Shown here: positions 1 through 11,951 of the stretch, one piece after another
Layout of the letters: each line of letters begins with the position of its first letter
Position numbering within the stretch: position 1 is the stretch's first letter
Origin: Kalaharituber pfeilii
Taxonomy: Eukaryota > Ascomycota > Pezizomycetes > Pezizales > Pezizaceae
NCBI GenBank assembly: GCA_015179045.1
Contig: WHUZ01000138.1
Span: forward strand, 1 to 64,000
DNA length: 64,000 nt
Direction: 5' to 3'
The notes under the pieces: model-generated
Told to the model about the DNA's origin: nothing
Database searches by the model: none
The model's input: only the letters and a program-made list of their open reading frames with translations
Program-made: the position numbers and the translations under genes

Positions 1-1
1 T

Positions 2-121
2 GATTTGAACTTACTAAAGCAGGTTCAGCTTGCAGACTCCCTTTCTTCTAGTCTTTCTGAGCTTGGTATATCTATTTAGGAGCTGGCAGATGCTGAAGAG
101 GTTGCTCTTGGACGTCTTTGA
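2..121 (+). pseudogene. Possible 3' end of a broken coding sequence cut by the window edge
   Basis: One frame reads 25 leucine- and serine-rich codons, then TAG at 77-79, then 13 more codons (ELADAEEVALGRL) before TGA at 119-121. The stop would be CAG (Gln) with one C-to-T change, so this could be the decayed tail of a longer gene lying to the left. No family is recognised. A chance open frame of 40 codons is quite possible. Confidence 0.18.
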
Positions 122-1851
122 GGCATGGCAATTGTGTGAATAAATGTTACAGGAAAAATGGTGCTGCTAATTTCTGTGTGAGTTTCATGTAAATAAAGCC
201 ACTGTTGTCACGGCAACGGTATGGCACAGCATTACGGCGAAAGTTACGGGGATGTTCTCTATTAGACGCTCTCAAGTATCTGTTAAGCTTGTACTCGAGT
301 TACATACAGTGAACGACCCGAAGAACTCCCTTCAAGTGGTGATTTGCATCGCTCAGCCCCTGTATATCATTACATAACGAGATCACATTATCGCTTTGAC
401 CTACTTAGGTATCTAGAGAATACATAGCAAGCCTTTGTCCAGAACGACGATGCTGGCATATTCCCAGATGATACCTGCTGCAGTCTTGAGCTGACTGTAT
501 TGGAAAGGGATTCTGTATTGTATATACTTGAAAGTTAACTCCGCGAAGTGGCCATCAGTTAGTTTCAGTTGACCGGAGACTGCAAGCCCGACCATCAGAG
601 ACTATCGGTAGAATCTGAACCGAGCAGTTCCGCTGGTTATAAGAACGGCAGTACATACGAATCTCAAACCGTCTTCTGGCTCAAATGTCCATACCGTACC
701 CCTCCAGAGCGATGCAGGTGTCAAGCTCCGCTTTGTATTCTTGTAGGCTTGGTGTTCTAGTTGTTACTTTTTCACATAGGGTTACAGCCCCAAAGAAGCC
801 TAACAAATGCTACCTTTATAGACTGCCTATTCGTTACCATCCTTGAGGAACTACGGTTATCAACAAATTCGCGACCCCACCGAAACAATTCATATCAACA
901 TCGACAGGAATCGTCGTCTGCACTCGACCGTACATCGCCCTGGCATGACAGCTAGGGAAGCATGATTGCTATATCTACTCAAAACATGAGAGTTACAGCA
1001 TGATCATTGATACTACATGCATTTGAATTTCTTGCGATAAAAACAAACATATGTCTACATCAACACAGTCTCCATTTATGAACCGTATCCACGCATCTAC
1101 AGTACTAGAAACACTATTCTTGTTGTTACCATACATACTAATTGAGTTAACTCCGCCAGGTACCAAACTGAATTGGGCATTTGTGCCCTTGCATGATGAA
1201 GGTATTATCCCTTCAGAGACGTACGGATTAACTACAATTTAATCTTCTTACTTGAAGGTTCGTGAAATTACATGCACTCAACTCAAGAGTATCTGTTTGT
1301 CATTATTGATAGGCCCTTTCGTCAGAATTCAGTGGATGTTTACCCATCTTGTGCATGGTTGCCATGGAGACGCGCGATCCCTGCTTCCGAGTGCACAGCC
1401 AACCCTGCAGGGGCTTAATTTTGACACAATCATAACAAAGCAAAACCAAAACAATCGACACCGCCAAACTTTCTTTTGCTCTACTTAGGTATTTTCACCC
1501 TCAGGAGTGATAGGCTGTGGTGTAGACCCCGCACACAAATTCTCTCCGGTGCCCGCTGGTTAGCCATTCCGCGCAGCAATTGTGAGTCCGTCAGCGCTGC
1601 AGGAACTGTTGAAGCCCCTATCCGTGTCGCCACATCTATCTGGGGAAGCTTAAGATTCAGCAAGCGCGGGAGCCTGCAAAAAGCTTCGAGCATACATCCG
1701 GACGCTGTAATTGATCGCCCCCGGTTCACTTGCGTTTGAGCTCTGTCGGCCTCACCTGCGCCGCCCACTCACTGGCATCTTTCATTCCCTCCCGCGCGCC
1801 GATTGAAGCCTCGCACAATCGTTATCCAAGGCATTGGGCGATCCATACTCA

Positions 1852-1858
1852 TATAAAG
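1852..1858 (+). promoter_or_regulatory. TATA-like box upstream of wee1
   Basis: TATAAAG sits on the plus strand inside the ATG-poor stretch that leads to wee1. If it is the core promoter, the unspliced leader would be about 1.7 kb. Many fungal promoters lack a TATA box, so this is a weak call. Confidence 0.2.
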
Positions 1859-3087
1859 TCACAAGTATTCAGCAGGCAGGCGCCAATTGGTAGCGGCCTT
1901 AATAGCATTCAGCATCGCACGCAGGTTGAACGGCCTGCACCGGTAGCGGCATCAGCGCAGGCATTCAATTACCTCTGCCGCCTCCTTGTCACCGTTTCCA
2001 CCGCGGGCAGTATCAGCTGTCGATTTCCATGGGTGTCGCATCAATAAGGCCCATCACCACTTCTCTTTAGTACCTCGCTCTCCTCAGATTCCCTCCCCTC
2101 CCCTTCCACTTCCCCTCCCCCTCCCCCCCCTCCGCCGCCTCCTTCCTATCTGGGTTGTGCGCAAGACTTATCGATACTGGGCTTTCTGAACCAACTCCGC
2201 CTGGCTATCAAGTTCCATCTGGGCTCGGCGTGGGTGATTGTCTCTCCGCACACGGACTGCATATCGAAACACTGGCCATTCGCTGGAAGGTTTCCCACAC
2301 TCACGCCAGCAAACAGCTTTCAGACTTTTACAATCGCAGCAAGTCCCATTGGATACAGTCCAGCAGGTCATCGCCAAAACACTAGGACGCCGACAGTAGA
2401 GAGTGCAAGGCCTAGAGCTTCACGACCCAATTGTCTCTCCGTCACCCGGCCCCTTCATACGCAAGCTCGGCTACCTCTAGCCTCTGGTTCCAGTCACTTC
2501 TGCTTATAACATCTAGGCCTTTGTTCCGTGTACAATAACTCAGTCGCACTCAGCAACTGTTGCAAAGGGCCTCCACTATCTTCATTCTACTGCATGCGCC
2601 GCCTTTAAAGCGCCTCCACTCCTTCTGTACCCACAATACAGCCCAACTCAGCTTCTTAGAGCACAGTATTACTTTTTTTTTTTTTTTTTTTTTTTCTCTT
2701 CTTCTCCAACAGCTGTTACTCACTGGAATCTTCAGTTCACTGTGACGACCCTCACGACCATCTAACGTATTCACGATCTGTTAGACCGAGTAAGCTTAAA
2801 GGAATTAGAGTTTCGTGTCGCTCACTTCGAACCGAATTTTTATCCTGAGGAATATCAGACTAGGGGGAACATCTTTCGATCACACGCAACGGATAGTTTT
2901 CTCCAGCCGTCATCATCGTCTTCTTTTCATCTAATATTTATTTTTTTTTTTCCTCCTTTCAATTTGCGATTCCCTTTCGCCCTATTTTTCACTCATCTCT
3001 GCTCATTCCATTTGCGAGTCGGCTTCCCGACAGTCGCTCGTCCAGCCGCTCTGCCTTCAAGTAGCTCAACGCGTGTTCCGCTGCGAG

Positions 3088-3298
3088 GTGAGTCAGGCAC
3101 CCGACATTGCTTGCCCTCTTCCTGTTTCGGTCGGCTTCCGGCGTCCGCACTAGTCGCATTCAAGACAAGCCATGCCTCCCCAGCCTGCATCCAGTCCCTA
3201 GTCCTGTCCTGCATCCCCCCGCCCCCCCCCCCCCACCCCCCACTCCCCGAGTCCCAACGCCTGCTAAGCCCGTGCCTCCCCCCCGCCTCCCCCCCCAG
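3088..3298 (+). other. Candidate 5'-UTR intron of wee1
   Basis: A consensus donor (GAG followed by GTGAGT) at 3088, a possible branch sequence GCTAAG near 3263 and a C-rich tract ending in CAG at 3296-3298 make a plausible 211-nt intron in the wee1 leader. It would remove the upstream ATG at 3172, which opens a 9-codon ORF. A second acceptor about 40 nt further on (cccgcag) is also possible. Inferred from splice signals only. Confidence 0.35.
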
Positions 3299-3600
3299 GC
3301 CAGTCAAGCCGTCCTTAACACGCCCTCCCCCACCCCCGCAGTCCTGACTCTCAACGAAACATACTTCCGCACTCAACCACCCACAAAGGACCATTCTCTG
3401 TGAGACCTCTTACACCCTCTCACCCAGCCTGATCGTCCCGGCTTGAGGCTACTGCCAAGGCTGTATATAGAAGGAAAGTAAAAACAAAGTTGCTACCGGA
3501 ACAGAGGCAAGAAACCAAGAGGTATCACCGGCCTCTCTAACGCGTCCCTTGGTCGCTTTGCATCAGGATACTCGAACCGTTTGCCTTACGCACAGCAAGC

Positions 3601-6579
3601 ATGGTGGTGTCCTTGTCACCACCACCACCACCACCACCACCCCCACCACCTCGTCATCGCGGCGGACCAACGGTTGTCACCAGATCTAGATCGAAGTCAC
3701 CCCAAAAGAAGCTCGTCATTCACAAGCAGCCGGGCTCATCTCCTTTCAGCACAAAAAATTCTCCAACAGCTAAAGTCGTCAAATCCCCAGCTGTCAGAAG
3801 GGCCAGCCAAGTCCGATCCAGAGCCTCGCCACTTGCGAAATATCCACTTTCGCTATCAACAACTAGCGAACTTAACGCCCCAATAGCAACTGCGAATCCA
3901 CCAGTGAATAGTACAAGGGTAAAATCGACTACAGAGAGTCCAGCGGCAAGGCACGCAATGCAACGCACCAACAGAGCTGGTATTGGCGTTGAGAACAGCA
4001 CCCCGGAAAACGCACTAAACCGTGGTAGTCCTGTTAAAGGCGAAAGTCCACCGAGTCCTCTCAAGCATGGGCGTGGCTCACCAGTACCAAAAAGACGTAT
4101 GACTGGGTATCGCATTCACTCATCTTCACCGCTTCCTGGGCCTTCTCGTTCCTCATCAAGGAGTAGACCAACACGATCACCGACAAGTTCGACACCAAGA
4201 CGGATCTCCATTAGGGCAAATACCAGTAAGGCTGCTCAGACAGACAAGCCGACGTATGCAAAGTCCCGGCCACAGGCTCAAAATCCCGAATTTGCAACCC
4301 CGAGCGACCCAGCTTCCAAGGTTAGGCGAGTAACGTCTGTCGAAAACCTTTTCATTCATGGATCCCTACCAAGCGCATCTGCTCATCCACACAGATCTAC
4401 CCTCACCAAGAGACTCTTAGCAAAGGAATCTATTGCTACAGGCAAACCTGGAAAGTCACCTGGCACGGAATGGGTTACACCACAAAATTATAAGAATGCT
4501 AAGCCTGACCCAGCAGCATTTCATTCAACGGGATTTGTTCCCAAACGTGGAAGACTCAGCACGGACTCTACGGCTCACCACCAGCCTGATACGCCTTGCA
4601 AGAGACCTCCATCTTACTCAGTTGCGCCAATGTCAGGACTGCAGACAGCATCTGCAAAATACACTGATTTCCCAAGCCCTGCACCAGCCAGCAAGTCAAA
4701 CGGAACATTCAATCTTCTTCGACAGAGGGAATCTGTAGTCTTCAATCACAATGAGGCTTCACCTACTGCAGGGCTTGGTAGTAATTCAATTTCGAGCGGA
4801 GAGCTTGAATTGCCTCCCACTCCCACAAAGGTGTACACAAACGCCTCGCTTTTTGGGAATGTCGGAGGTACCAAAAGGAAAGGAGTCTGTAAGTAACCTT
4901 ATAAGAGCTGGCGGTAGTCCGCGCCCATAGAAATAGAATATATGCTGACTCTCTTGATGACGGTTTAGCGAGACCACAAAGCCCATACAGTGTTGGTGGT
5001 AGAGCCACCAGGGCTCGATTGAGAGAAAGTCCTCAAACGCCTACAGAGCAGATATCATTCCCTGACCCTAGTCACCTCTCGATACATGCCGGAGCAAGGA
5101 AGCAAAAGGCACCACAGACTCCGGCCAAAGATTACTTCTCTATGGATGTGATGAAGTCCAACCAACCACGCACTCCGGCCAACCTGCCACTAGAATCCTC
5201 CCCAACTATGCAAGTCAGCCCAAGCATGTCCTGGTCCTCACGCTTTTCCGAGGTAAGGCTCATTGGGTCAGGTGAATTCTCACAGGTATATCTTGCTGTG
5301 GAAGTTACAACCAAATCACTATATAGGAACGGTTCCAATTCCCCGAATAGGCAGCTTGCGTCACCCCGAGTGTCGTCACCATTTGAGTTCTCATCACCCG
5401 AGAGCAAAGTACAGATTAAAAAACTCTATGCAGTCAAAAAGTCGAAAACACCTTACATGGGAGTAAGAGACCGAGACCGGAGGCTTGAGGAGGTTCGAAT
5501 TTTGCGGGAATTAGGAAAGCACGAACATGTTGTGCAGTTTGTCGACAACTGGGAAGAGGATAGATATCTATATATCCAGACAGAGTATTGTGAAGGAGGA
5601 AGCTTGGACAAATTGTTGGATAGACATGGGGCTAAGGGGCGCTTGGATGAATTCCGAGTTTGGAAAATAATGATTGAGCTCTTGCAGGTTTGTTTTATGT
5701 TGTTAGCTTTTATGACTTATTTATGCTAATTTCATACAGGGAATTAAACACATACACGACTGTAATTTCATGCATCTCGATATCAAGCCAGCTAACGTCC
5801 TTATCACGTCCAATGGTACACTAAGGATTAGCGACTTTGGGATGGCTACTCGATGCCCTGCGCCGCCGGGGATTGAGCGGGAAGGGGACCGAGAGTATAT
5901 CGCCCCGGAGGTGATACAGACTGGGAAATACGATAAACCCGTGGATATCTTTTCTCTTGGTCTTACGGTTATTGAAATAGCTGGTAACGAGGCTCTTCCA
6001 CCCAATGGACCCGTCTGGCAAAGCCTCCGCAGTGGCGACCTAAGTGGTGCCCCAATCCTGAGTACAAGCGTTGCTGGAGAATTCGTTGTCCGTGATCTGG
6101 AAGGGAACCCTATCAACACTGAACTTCTCGGAGAAAAAGCCGATGTTTCTGCCTCACTTTCATTCTCCTCAGATTCCTCAAATGAAATTTACCAGCCTTC
6201 CTCTACTGGATTGCTCTCTCCTAGCGCGCCTCGAAGGAAAAGGGCATTTTATCGGACTCGAAGCGGATCAAAGAAGTTGCTCCATGATCCTCGTCCTGGA
6301 GACATGCTTTACCCACCGAAGTTCATGGAGGATGGAGGCCTGGAGCGTATCGTTCAGTCGATGCTTGCACCTAACCCGGCTGACCGGCCAACGGCGGCAA
6401 AGCTGCTCACAATGCCAGAAATCAAATGGGTTGAACGTAGTCGACAGGCACCTGCTACCATGTATGAAGGTCTTTGGGGGCCAGAACTTCCGGAACAAGT
6501 CCCCTTGGGCAGGGGTGACTCAACGCTGGAGCTTCTTGCAGCAGGAGAAAACAGTGGTGGTTGGGATCTGATTGAATGA
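3601..6579 (+). CDS. wee1: Wee1-type mitosis inhibitor protein kinase
   Basis: Exons 3601-4888, 4969-5687 and 5740-6579 give a 948-residue protein. Wee1 kinases phosphorylate Cdk1 on the inhibitory tyrosine of its glycine loop and so delay entry into mitosis, mainly in the nucleus. The first 520 residues are disordered and rich in SP/TP sites, starting with a polyproline tract. The kinase domain runs from about 522 to 880: glycine loop IGSGEFSQVY (528-537), ATP lysine in AVKK (K586), catalytic loop HLDIKPAN (681-688), DFG (701-703) and the Wee1 signature EGDREYIAPE (717-726). A serine/proline-rich insert follows the second beta strand (about 545-578). Both introns have GT-AG ends and correct phase. 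The ATG at 3601 follows a leader almost free of ATG, and no upstream in-frame start is seen. The gene is convergent with SEC15. Family assignment is firm; upstream phosphorylation control is inferred from the many proline-directed sites. Confidence 0.95.
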
Positions 6580-8504
6580 ATGGTTACCGAGTTTACCGAG
6601 GCTGGAAATACTCAAAATTCCCCAGTACATGTTGGCTCTTTTTTTTTTTAAAGAAACATATTTTCCACATGAGCAAATTTGTTTGGCAGGTATAGCATGC
6701 TTCTGCTGGAAAATAGGCAATTAGCCGCACGGCGAGAAAAGGAAAGCTTTTAACGAACAAGTCTTTGAATTACCTTTTTTTTTGTCTTCTTTTTGCATGC
6801 ACGGCTCTTTTTCTCTACTTTTCCTCCTTTTTATGGGTTGATTATTCTAAGATTTGTTTGCCTTTTTCCTCTTTTTTCGTTTTGGATGTGTGCCGATTGT
6901 TTAATTACCTACTTTTCCGTTTACCTTGCTGAGAGATTGTGTTTGTTTATTAACGATTTCCTTTGATTCAGTTTCTTGCTTTTGCGTTGGGCGGCTGGTA
7001 ATTGTGGATCTAATGTTTTTTACCTTTTTTGCTGTTGTATATTTTTTTTTATGGCTAGGCTTTGTGCTATTGGGGGTGGTTGGTCTTCTTCTTCTTCTCC
7101 TTGTTTTTTCTTTGTTTTTCGCAACTGTATTGATGAAATTTTTACATTTGGGGAATTTTCTGTTGGCTGAAAAAAGTTCTATTATCATTATTCTTATTAG
7201 CGATCATGGCCCATGCTTTGCTCTATTCACCTTTTTTCTTTTTGCGATTTTTTTTTATCATAACAAATCATTCCTACTTCCTTGCTCATAGCTTGGTATC
7301 AGGTTGCTTTTTTGTTGCAGGTTGATTGCATCATCATTATATTATTATCATGAAATTGCGGGATTGCGGGAAATGTAGTTTGTGTGCTTTTTTACGGGAA
7401 CGGTTGTTGGGATTCATTGTTTCATATTTTGTCCAATACACTATACTTTTTTTCACCCCCAATAACAATGCCCTTGTCTGGTTTTTCCCTTTTTTCCTTT
7501 TGTGTTTGTTCATCGATATGGGTATGGACACATCATTCATATGAACTTTTTAGCTTCTTTACATAATTCTCGATTTTGGCGTTTTATTGCTTTTGTTTGC
7601 TGGAACTTGCAGTGGGGGAAGAGGCCAAGGAAAAGGGGAAGGAGGGTAGGTGGGTAGGTGGGGAGAGTAATCTGGGATTTTGGATTCGGGGATATGTGTT
7701 AGTAACTGTAACTTAGGTTTCTCTATCTTGCTTCTTTTCCTTTTTCTTCTTTCATAGTGGGTTAGAGGGAGAAGTGGAAGATGATGAATTAGAGGATAGA
7801 GAGGGAGGGGAGGGGGGACGGGAGTACAATCTGAGCTGGAAGTGCATCTGGTGGCTCAGGTCCTTCCCCCCTTCCTTTGCTTGCTAACGGGCTCGCACAC
7901 GTTTTGCTTTTTGCACACTCCTGTGATGGTGGAAGCGTCAAGGCGTCCGGGAGGATTCACCGAAGCGAGTTATAGGAGGAATGAGGCGGAGGGGTCAGAG
8001 GGGGGTGGGAGGGGGGAGGTTATGTTGGGTTGGAATTTGTAAGATCATCTATTTTTTTTTTTTTTTTTCTCTAAATCATGTTTGTATAATATATAACACA
8101 CACACATATATATAGGGGGTTATAGAAACTGCTGTTGTATTTTTATTTTATTTTATACTGAGGATTTTAAAGAGAGAGAGGGGGGGGAGGGGAAAGAGGG
8201 GGGCGTTAAGGGGAAAAATAGAAAATAATAAAAAGGAGCAACAAATAAGACATACTAGAATTGACAGATAAAAAGTGACTTTCGTTGCATTGATATGCAT
8301 TGCATTGTTTCGTCGATTGGTTTTTGGTCACTCATTGAGGGTAAGGAAAGTTCAATGCACGCACATTCGTTAGCACATATCTTTTGAATAATCCCCCTTG
8401 AATACACAATACTCTTCTTACTCTCATCACAAAATACAAAATAAATAAACAAGTTATCATGAAATTCTACCCCTCTGTCACCAACACTCGCCAACCATCT
8501 CATC
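6580..8504. other. Convergent intergenic region between wee1 and SEC15
   Basis: About 1.9 kb, strongly T-rich on the plus strand from 6640 to 7560, as expected for the 3' UTR and flank of wee1. Hydrophobic open frames there (phenylalanine/leucine repeats) are products of T-richness. A poly-T run lies at 8051-8067 and a purine-rich stretch with AG repeats at 8170-8215. No gene or RNA is recognised. Confidence 0.6.
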
Positions 8505-11221
8505 TCACCCCCTTCCCCATCCCACCTTACTCCCCATACCCATGCTCATTCCTGCCATCCCCACCAAACCTCCCTTTTTCGCTCCCCCTCCCTCCCCTTC
8601 CTTCCCCGCACCCTTCCCACCTCCATTTCCCTCCCCTCCTTTCTCTCCCAACGACGCCCCCAGGACTACCTTCTCCACTAGCACGGGTCCATTCAGCGGG
8701 TCGACAGCAGCATACTTCCTCATCCTTACCCCAACGTCATAAAACTCCTCCGCGGCACCCTCTCCCTCTTTTGCTACCTTGACTAACAGCTCGACCGTCT
8801 GCCTAAGCTCCTCAAACACGGCCGGCAGGCCACCCGTGCCGGCGCCTACGCCCCCAGGAAGTGACTCGACAAACTTGAGCAAAAACCGGACGTCGACTTC
8901 TAGCCCCTCGACCGCGGCGCGCGAGATAGCCTTCACGTTCTCCTGAAGTGGGAGCTTCAACACGCTGGACGCCAAGTGGCTTAGGGCGTCAAAGTACACA
9001 AGGCCTTTGATGTCCCTCGGGAGGCCCAGCAGTGTGCTGTTCATGATGTTTGACAAAAACCTCGTCATTTCCTGCAGGTACAAGGATGGTGCCGACTGGG
9101 GCGTGGAGCACAAGAAGTCGTAGTCCGCCGTCTCGACCAGGTCGTCGATCTTGGAGTTCACCAGCTCAAAAATGCGTTTTTCTGCCGTCTTTTTCGACGT
9201 CAGGAATGTTGCTGTTGCGCGGAGGGGCATGATCGCGACGGGCGCGGTGGCAGCACCGAGGCCCGCGGTAGGCGTCGATTTGGTCCTCGCTTCGGCGAGC
9301 AGCTTCTCGAGCTCGCGACACACGAATTCAAAGTGTTCGATATTAATAAGGATCTGTACGATCTGGCCGAGATATTTCGACTCGAGCTTTTCGACTAGAG
9401 ATTTGCACACCTGGTTGCAGAGCAGGTCGTCGAGCGCTGACTGCACTCTGTCGTCGACAAGTGTGTGGTGGCGAAAGTAGTCGTCACTGAAGCGGTACGA
9501 CTTGTTGAGGAAGTTGCGGATGTCGAGGCAGCAGAGGGGGTACATCTTTGAGAAAGGGAAGACGCACGGGAATTGGATTTGCTCCCGGTCCTTGTCGGGC
9601 TTGTACCAGCTGACGGAGACAACGTTGTCCCAGTCTTCGAGGGAGCTGATGGCCATGGGCATGTAGTCGTCCGTGGAAACAATCTAGGCCCATTTGTTGG
9701 TTCTCATGCATGCAAGGGCGATAGATCCAATACGAAATGGTGATAATACATACCTCCTTAAAATCCTCGCTGAACTGCACCTTGAGAAGATCAGAGTACT
9801 TGTTAAACAGCGTCAACAAGAGCTCATCCCACGCATCCACATTATATTCCCAACTCTGTTCACATGTATCAAATCAGTAAACCATTATTTCCCACCCCTC
9901 ATTCCCCAAAGATACTGGCGCTCACATCCATCGTTTGTATAAAAATCGCCAATACACCCTTTATTTTGAACAGCGTATCCGCATTATTCACCCCGCTCAA
10001 CACCGCCGGCTGAATCAGCCCGATTGCCTTCTTACACATACTCTCCCAGAGCACGTCCACCTCCATTTGGCTCCGAAAATTCGCCGTCTTCCGCACCGTC
10101 GCTCTCTCCAGTATCGCAAATCCAGCAATCTGTTCTAGGAACCCTGATAATGGTGAAATGTCCTCTTCCTCCCCCTTCTTGAAGTCTAGCGGTGAAAGGT
10201 TGAGAAGTAGTTCCTTCTGCTGCTGCCTCGTGTCTGCGTACGCCAGACGGAACTCATCGCGCTCGCCGAGGGCATCATAGATGTGTAGACACTCAAAGAG
10301 GGGAGTAAAGTCGATTTGCACGCGGTCGTTGTCGAGGACGTTGTACTCTTCGGTTTCGTCGAGGACGAGCTCGATGGCGGAGTTTAGCTTAAAGGCACGC
10401 AGGTAGGGGGCCTTCTTGACGCGCTCTTGTTGGCGGCGGCGGCGGAGCTCGGTTTGATCGAATGCGACTGGCATATCACGTCAATATATATATCGATATT
10501 AAAAGCGGAGAGGGAGTTTGAACTCCACTTACCCTCTCCCAACAACCGACTTGTCTCCCTAATCCTATACAACCACGTATTCAAATCACTCATCACCGCG
10601 TCCTTTATCATCCTCTGCATCGCTGGCACACTCTGCTGGATCACCTCCGCCAGATTAAATTGCAAAACCTCCTTTAAATGCACATTCTGCAACTCATCGA
10701 GCGTTCTCAACGCCGGGTAATGGCTCTTACTCGCCAGCAACTCCCTCACTCGATTCGCTAGCCTCAGCACCTCAAGGCACATCCGCAGCCCCTCCCCGCT
10801 TCGTCGATGTTACTCCGCACATCCCGCGAATCCACAAGAGCCTTCTTCTGCTCGACGAGCTTTTCCGTAGACGCCTGGATCGTCTGGTTCAGGCGCAAGA
10901 TCTCCGAGGTAAGGTCGTAGGTGCCCTTTCGGACGGAGAGGAGCTGGTTCACAGATTGCACAAAGTCCTGGTGGTTGTTGTTACACATGCGCTCAATCTC
11001 GGCCTCCCGGTCATCGGAGAACTGTGCGAGCTCGTCGAGGAGCAGGTCCTCACTGTTGTTGAGGCTCGCATCAGTGATGGCTGTAATCAACTGGTCTAGG
11101 TAGTCGGAATCTGTAGGGGCAAGTAGTATCTAGATGATTTGCGGTGCGGAATTTCGATACCTTCCTCCCTGGCCGTGGCGGGGAGCGAGGGCGTTGAGTG
11201 GAACAACCAAATGTTAGCCAT
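8505..11221 (-). CDS. SEC15: Exocyst complex subunit Sec15, with a 1-nt frameshift in the given sequence
   Basis: Minus-strand exons: 11221-11161, 11110-10533, 10467-9926, 9855-9754 and 9683-8505. Sec15 is the exocyst subunit that binds the Rab GTPase Sec4 on secretory vesicles and helps tether them at growth sites. Recognisable segments are the N-terminal coiled coil (LRLNQTIQASTEKLVEQKKA), the linker CLEVLRLANRVRELL and the C-terminal helical bundle (FSEDFKEIVSTDDYMPM, VDVRFLLKFVESLPGG). The frame breaks inside exon 2 near 10789-10797, where the sense strand reads GGGGAGGGG. One extra G restores the frame and also makes exon 2 end in the phase that exon 3 needs. With it the protein is about 820 residues, normal for the family. 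The last 60 residues are a glycine/lysine-rich, methionine-containing tail that I do not know from other Sec15 proteins. The start at 11221 encodes a 20-residue first exon (MANIWLFHS...). Tandem with atg7 on the same strand. Confidence 0.92.
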
Positions 11222-11951
11222 TGCTCCACTCGTGAATTGTGCACATTCTGCGGGAACGAATTTGTCTGCCTAGAAATAAGTGTCTGAGCACGAAAATGAA
11301 CTCACTGACTGGACATTGTATGGCGACTCCTCCAGTTTGGCGTCATTACTACCAATATTCTTTCTCCTCATCGTTGGGGATGGTTAGTGGTTTAAGTATG
11401 TGGAGAGAGGTCTTATCAGGAAGGTGGGAGCTTGCTGCTTGGTACAGCAGGGCTGAGGTTGATGCTGTGGTGGCCTCCCCCCCCCCTGCACTCTTATCGA
11501 TAGCGGCGTGCAGCAGTCTTAAGAGCAAGATAGTGATATCAATTGATATTTATTTGTGAACGGGACAGAGCGCATGCATTTACATACAAGTGCAGCAAAG
11601 TGCAATACATGTTCGCCACAATCCAAGTGTCACCGCAAGGCATACCAACAAATATGTCCATCCTGGAATCGTACAGCACAACAATTCATTGAAACGCGGA
11701 ACAGAGACCACCGTCTTAGACCCAGCAACAATTGCAAACCACGCTACGAAGACAGCAGAAAGACAGAAAATATACATATTCATTTAGGCACACATGCAGA
11801 CATTTCTCCAAACACCCATAAATAGCAAGAACAAGGAATGCAAGTAGCATCAGTCACAAAACCGGGCACAAAGATTCAATTCACGTAAAACCTTAAAAAA
11901 AAAAAAAAAAAAAAGGTATTCACCTCGAAACAAGCCATGGCTCGTACAAAT
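11222..11951. other. Spacer between the atg7 3' end and SEC15
   Basis: About 730 bp holding the SEC15 promoter and the atg7 3' flank. A poly-A run lies at about 11894-11913. No coding family or RNA gene is recognised; the open frames at 11239-11825 are short and low in similarity to anything known to me. Confidence 0.5.

Larger units (their letters stand above)
122..3600. other. Intergenic region and long upstream leader of wee1
   Basis: No protein family is recognised in any frame. The left 1.2 kb is ordinary AT-rich spacer. From 1367 to 3600 the plus strand holds only three ATG triplets (2029, 2594, 3172), which suggests a long transcribed leader of wee1. A TATA-like TATAAAG lies at 1852-1858. 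CT-rich tracts occur at 2083-2145 and 3200-3300, and a poly-T run at about 2671-2695. Open frames in the CT-rich parts are low-complexity proline/serine or glycine artefacts. Confidence 0.6.

Noticed and set aside
2964..3403. Overlapping proline/serine and glycine frames before wee1
   Set aside because: They follow the C-runs and lie in the wee1 leader; none has a conserved motif, and several start with non-ATG codons.
6926..7291. 121-codon hydrophobic frame 3' of wee1
   Set aside because: Same cause: T-rich terminator region. The opposite strand is Lys/Arg/Asn-rich for the same reason.
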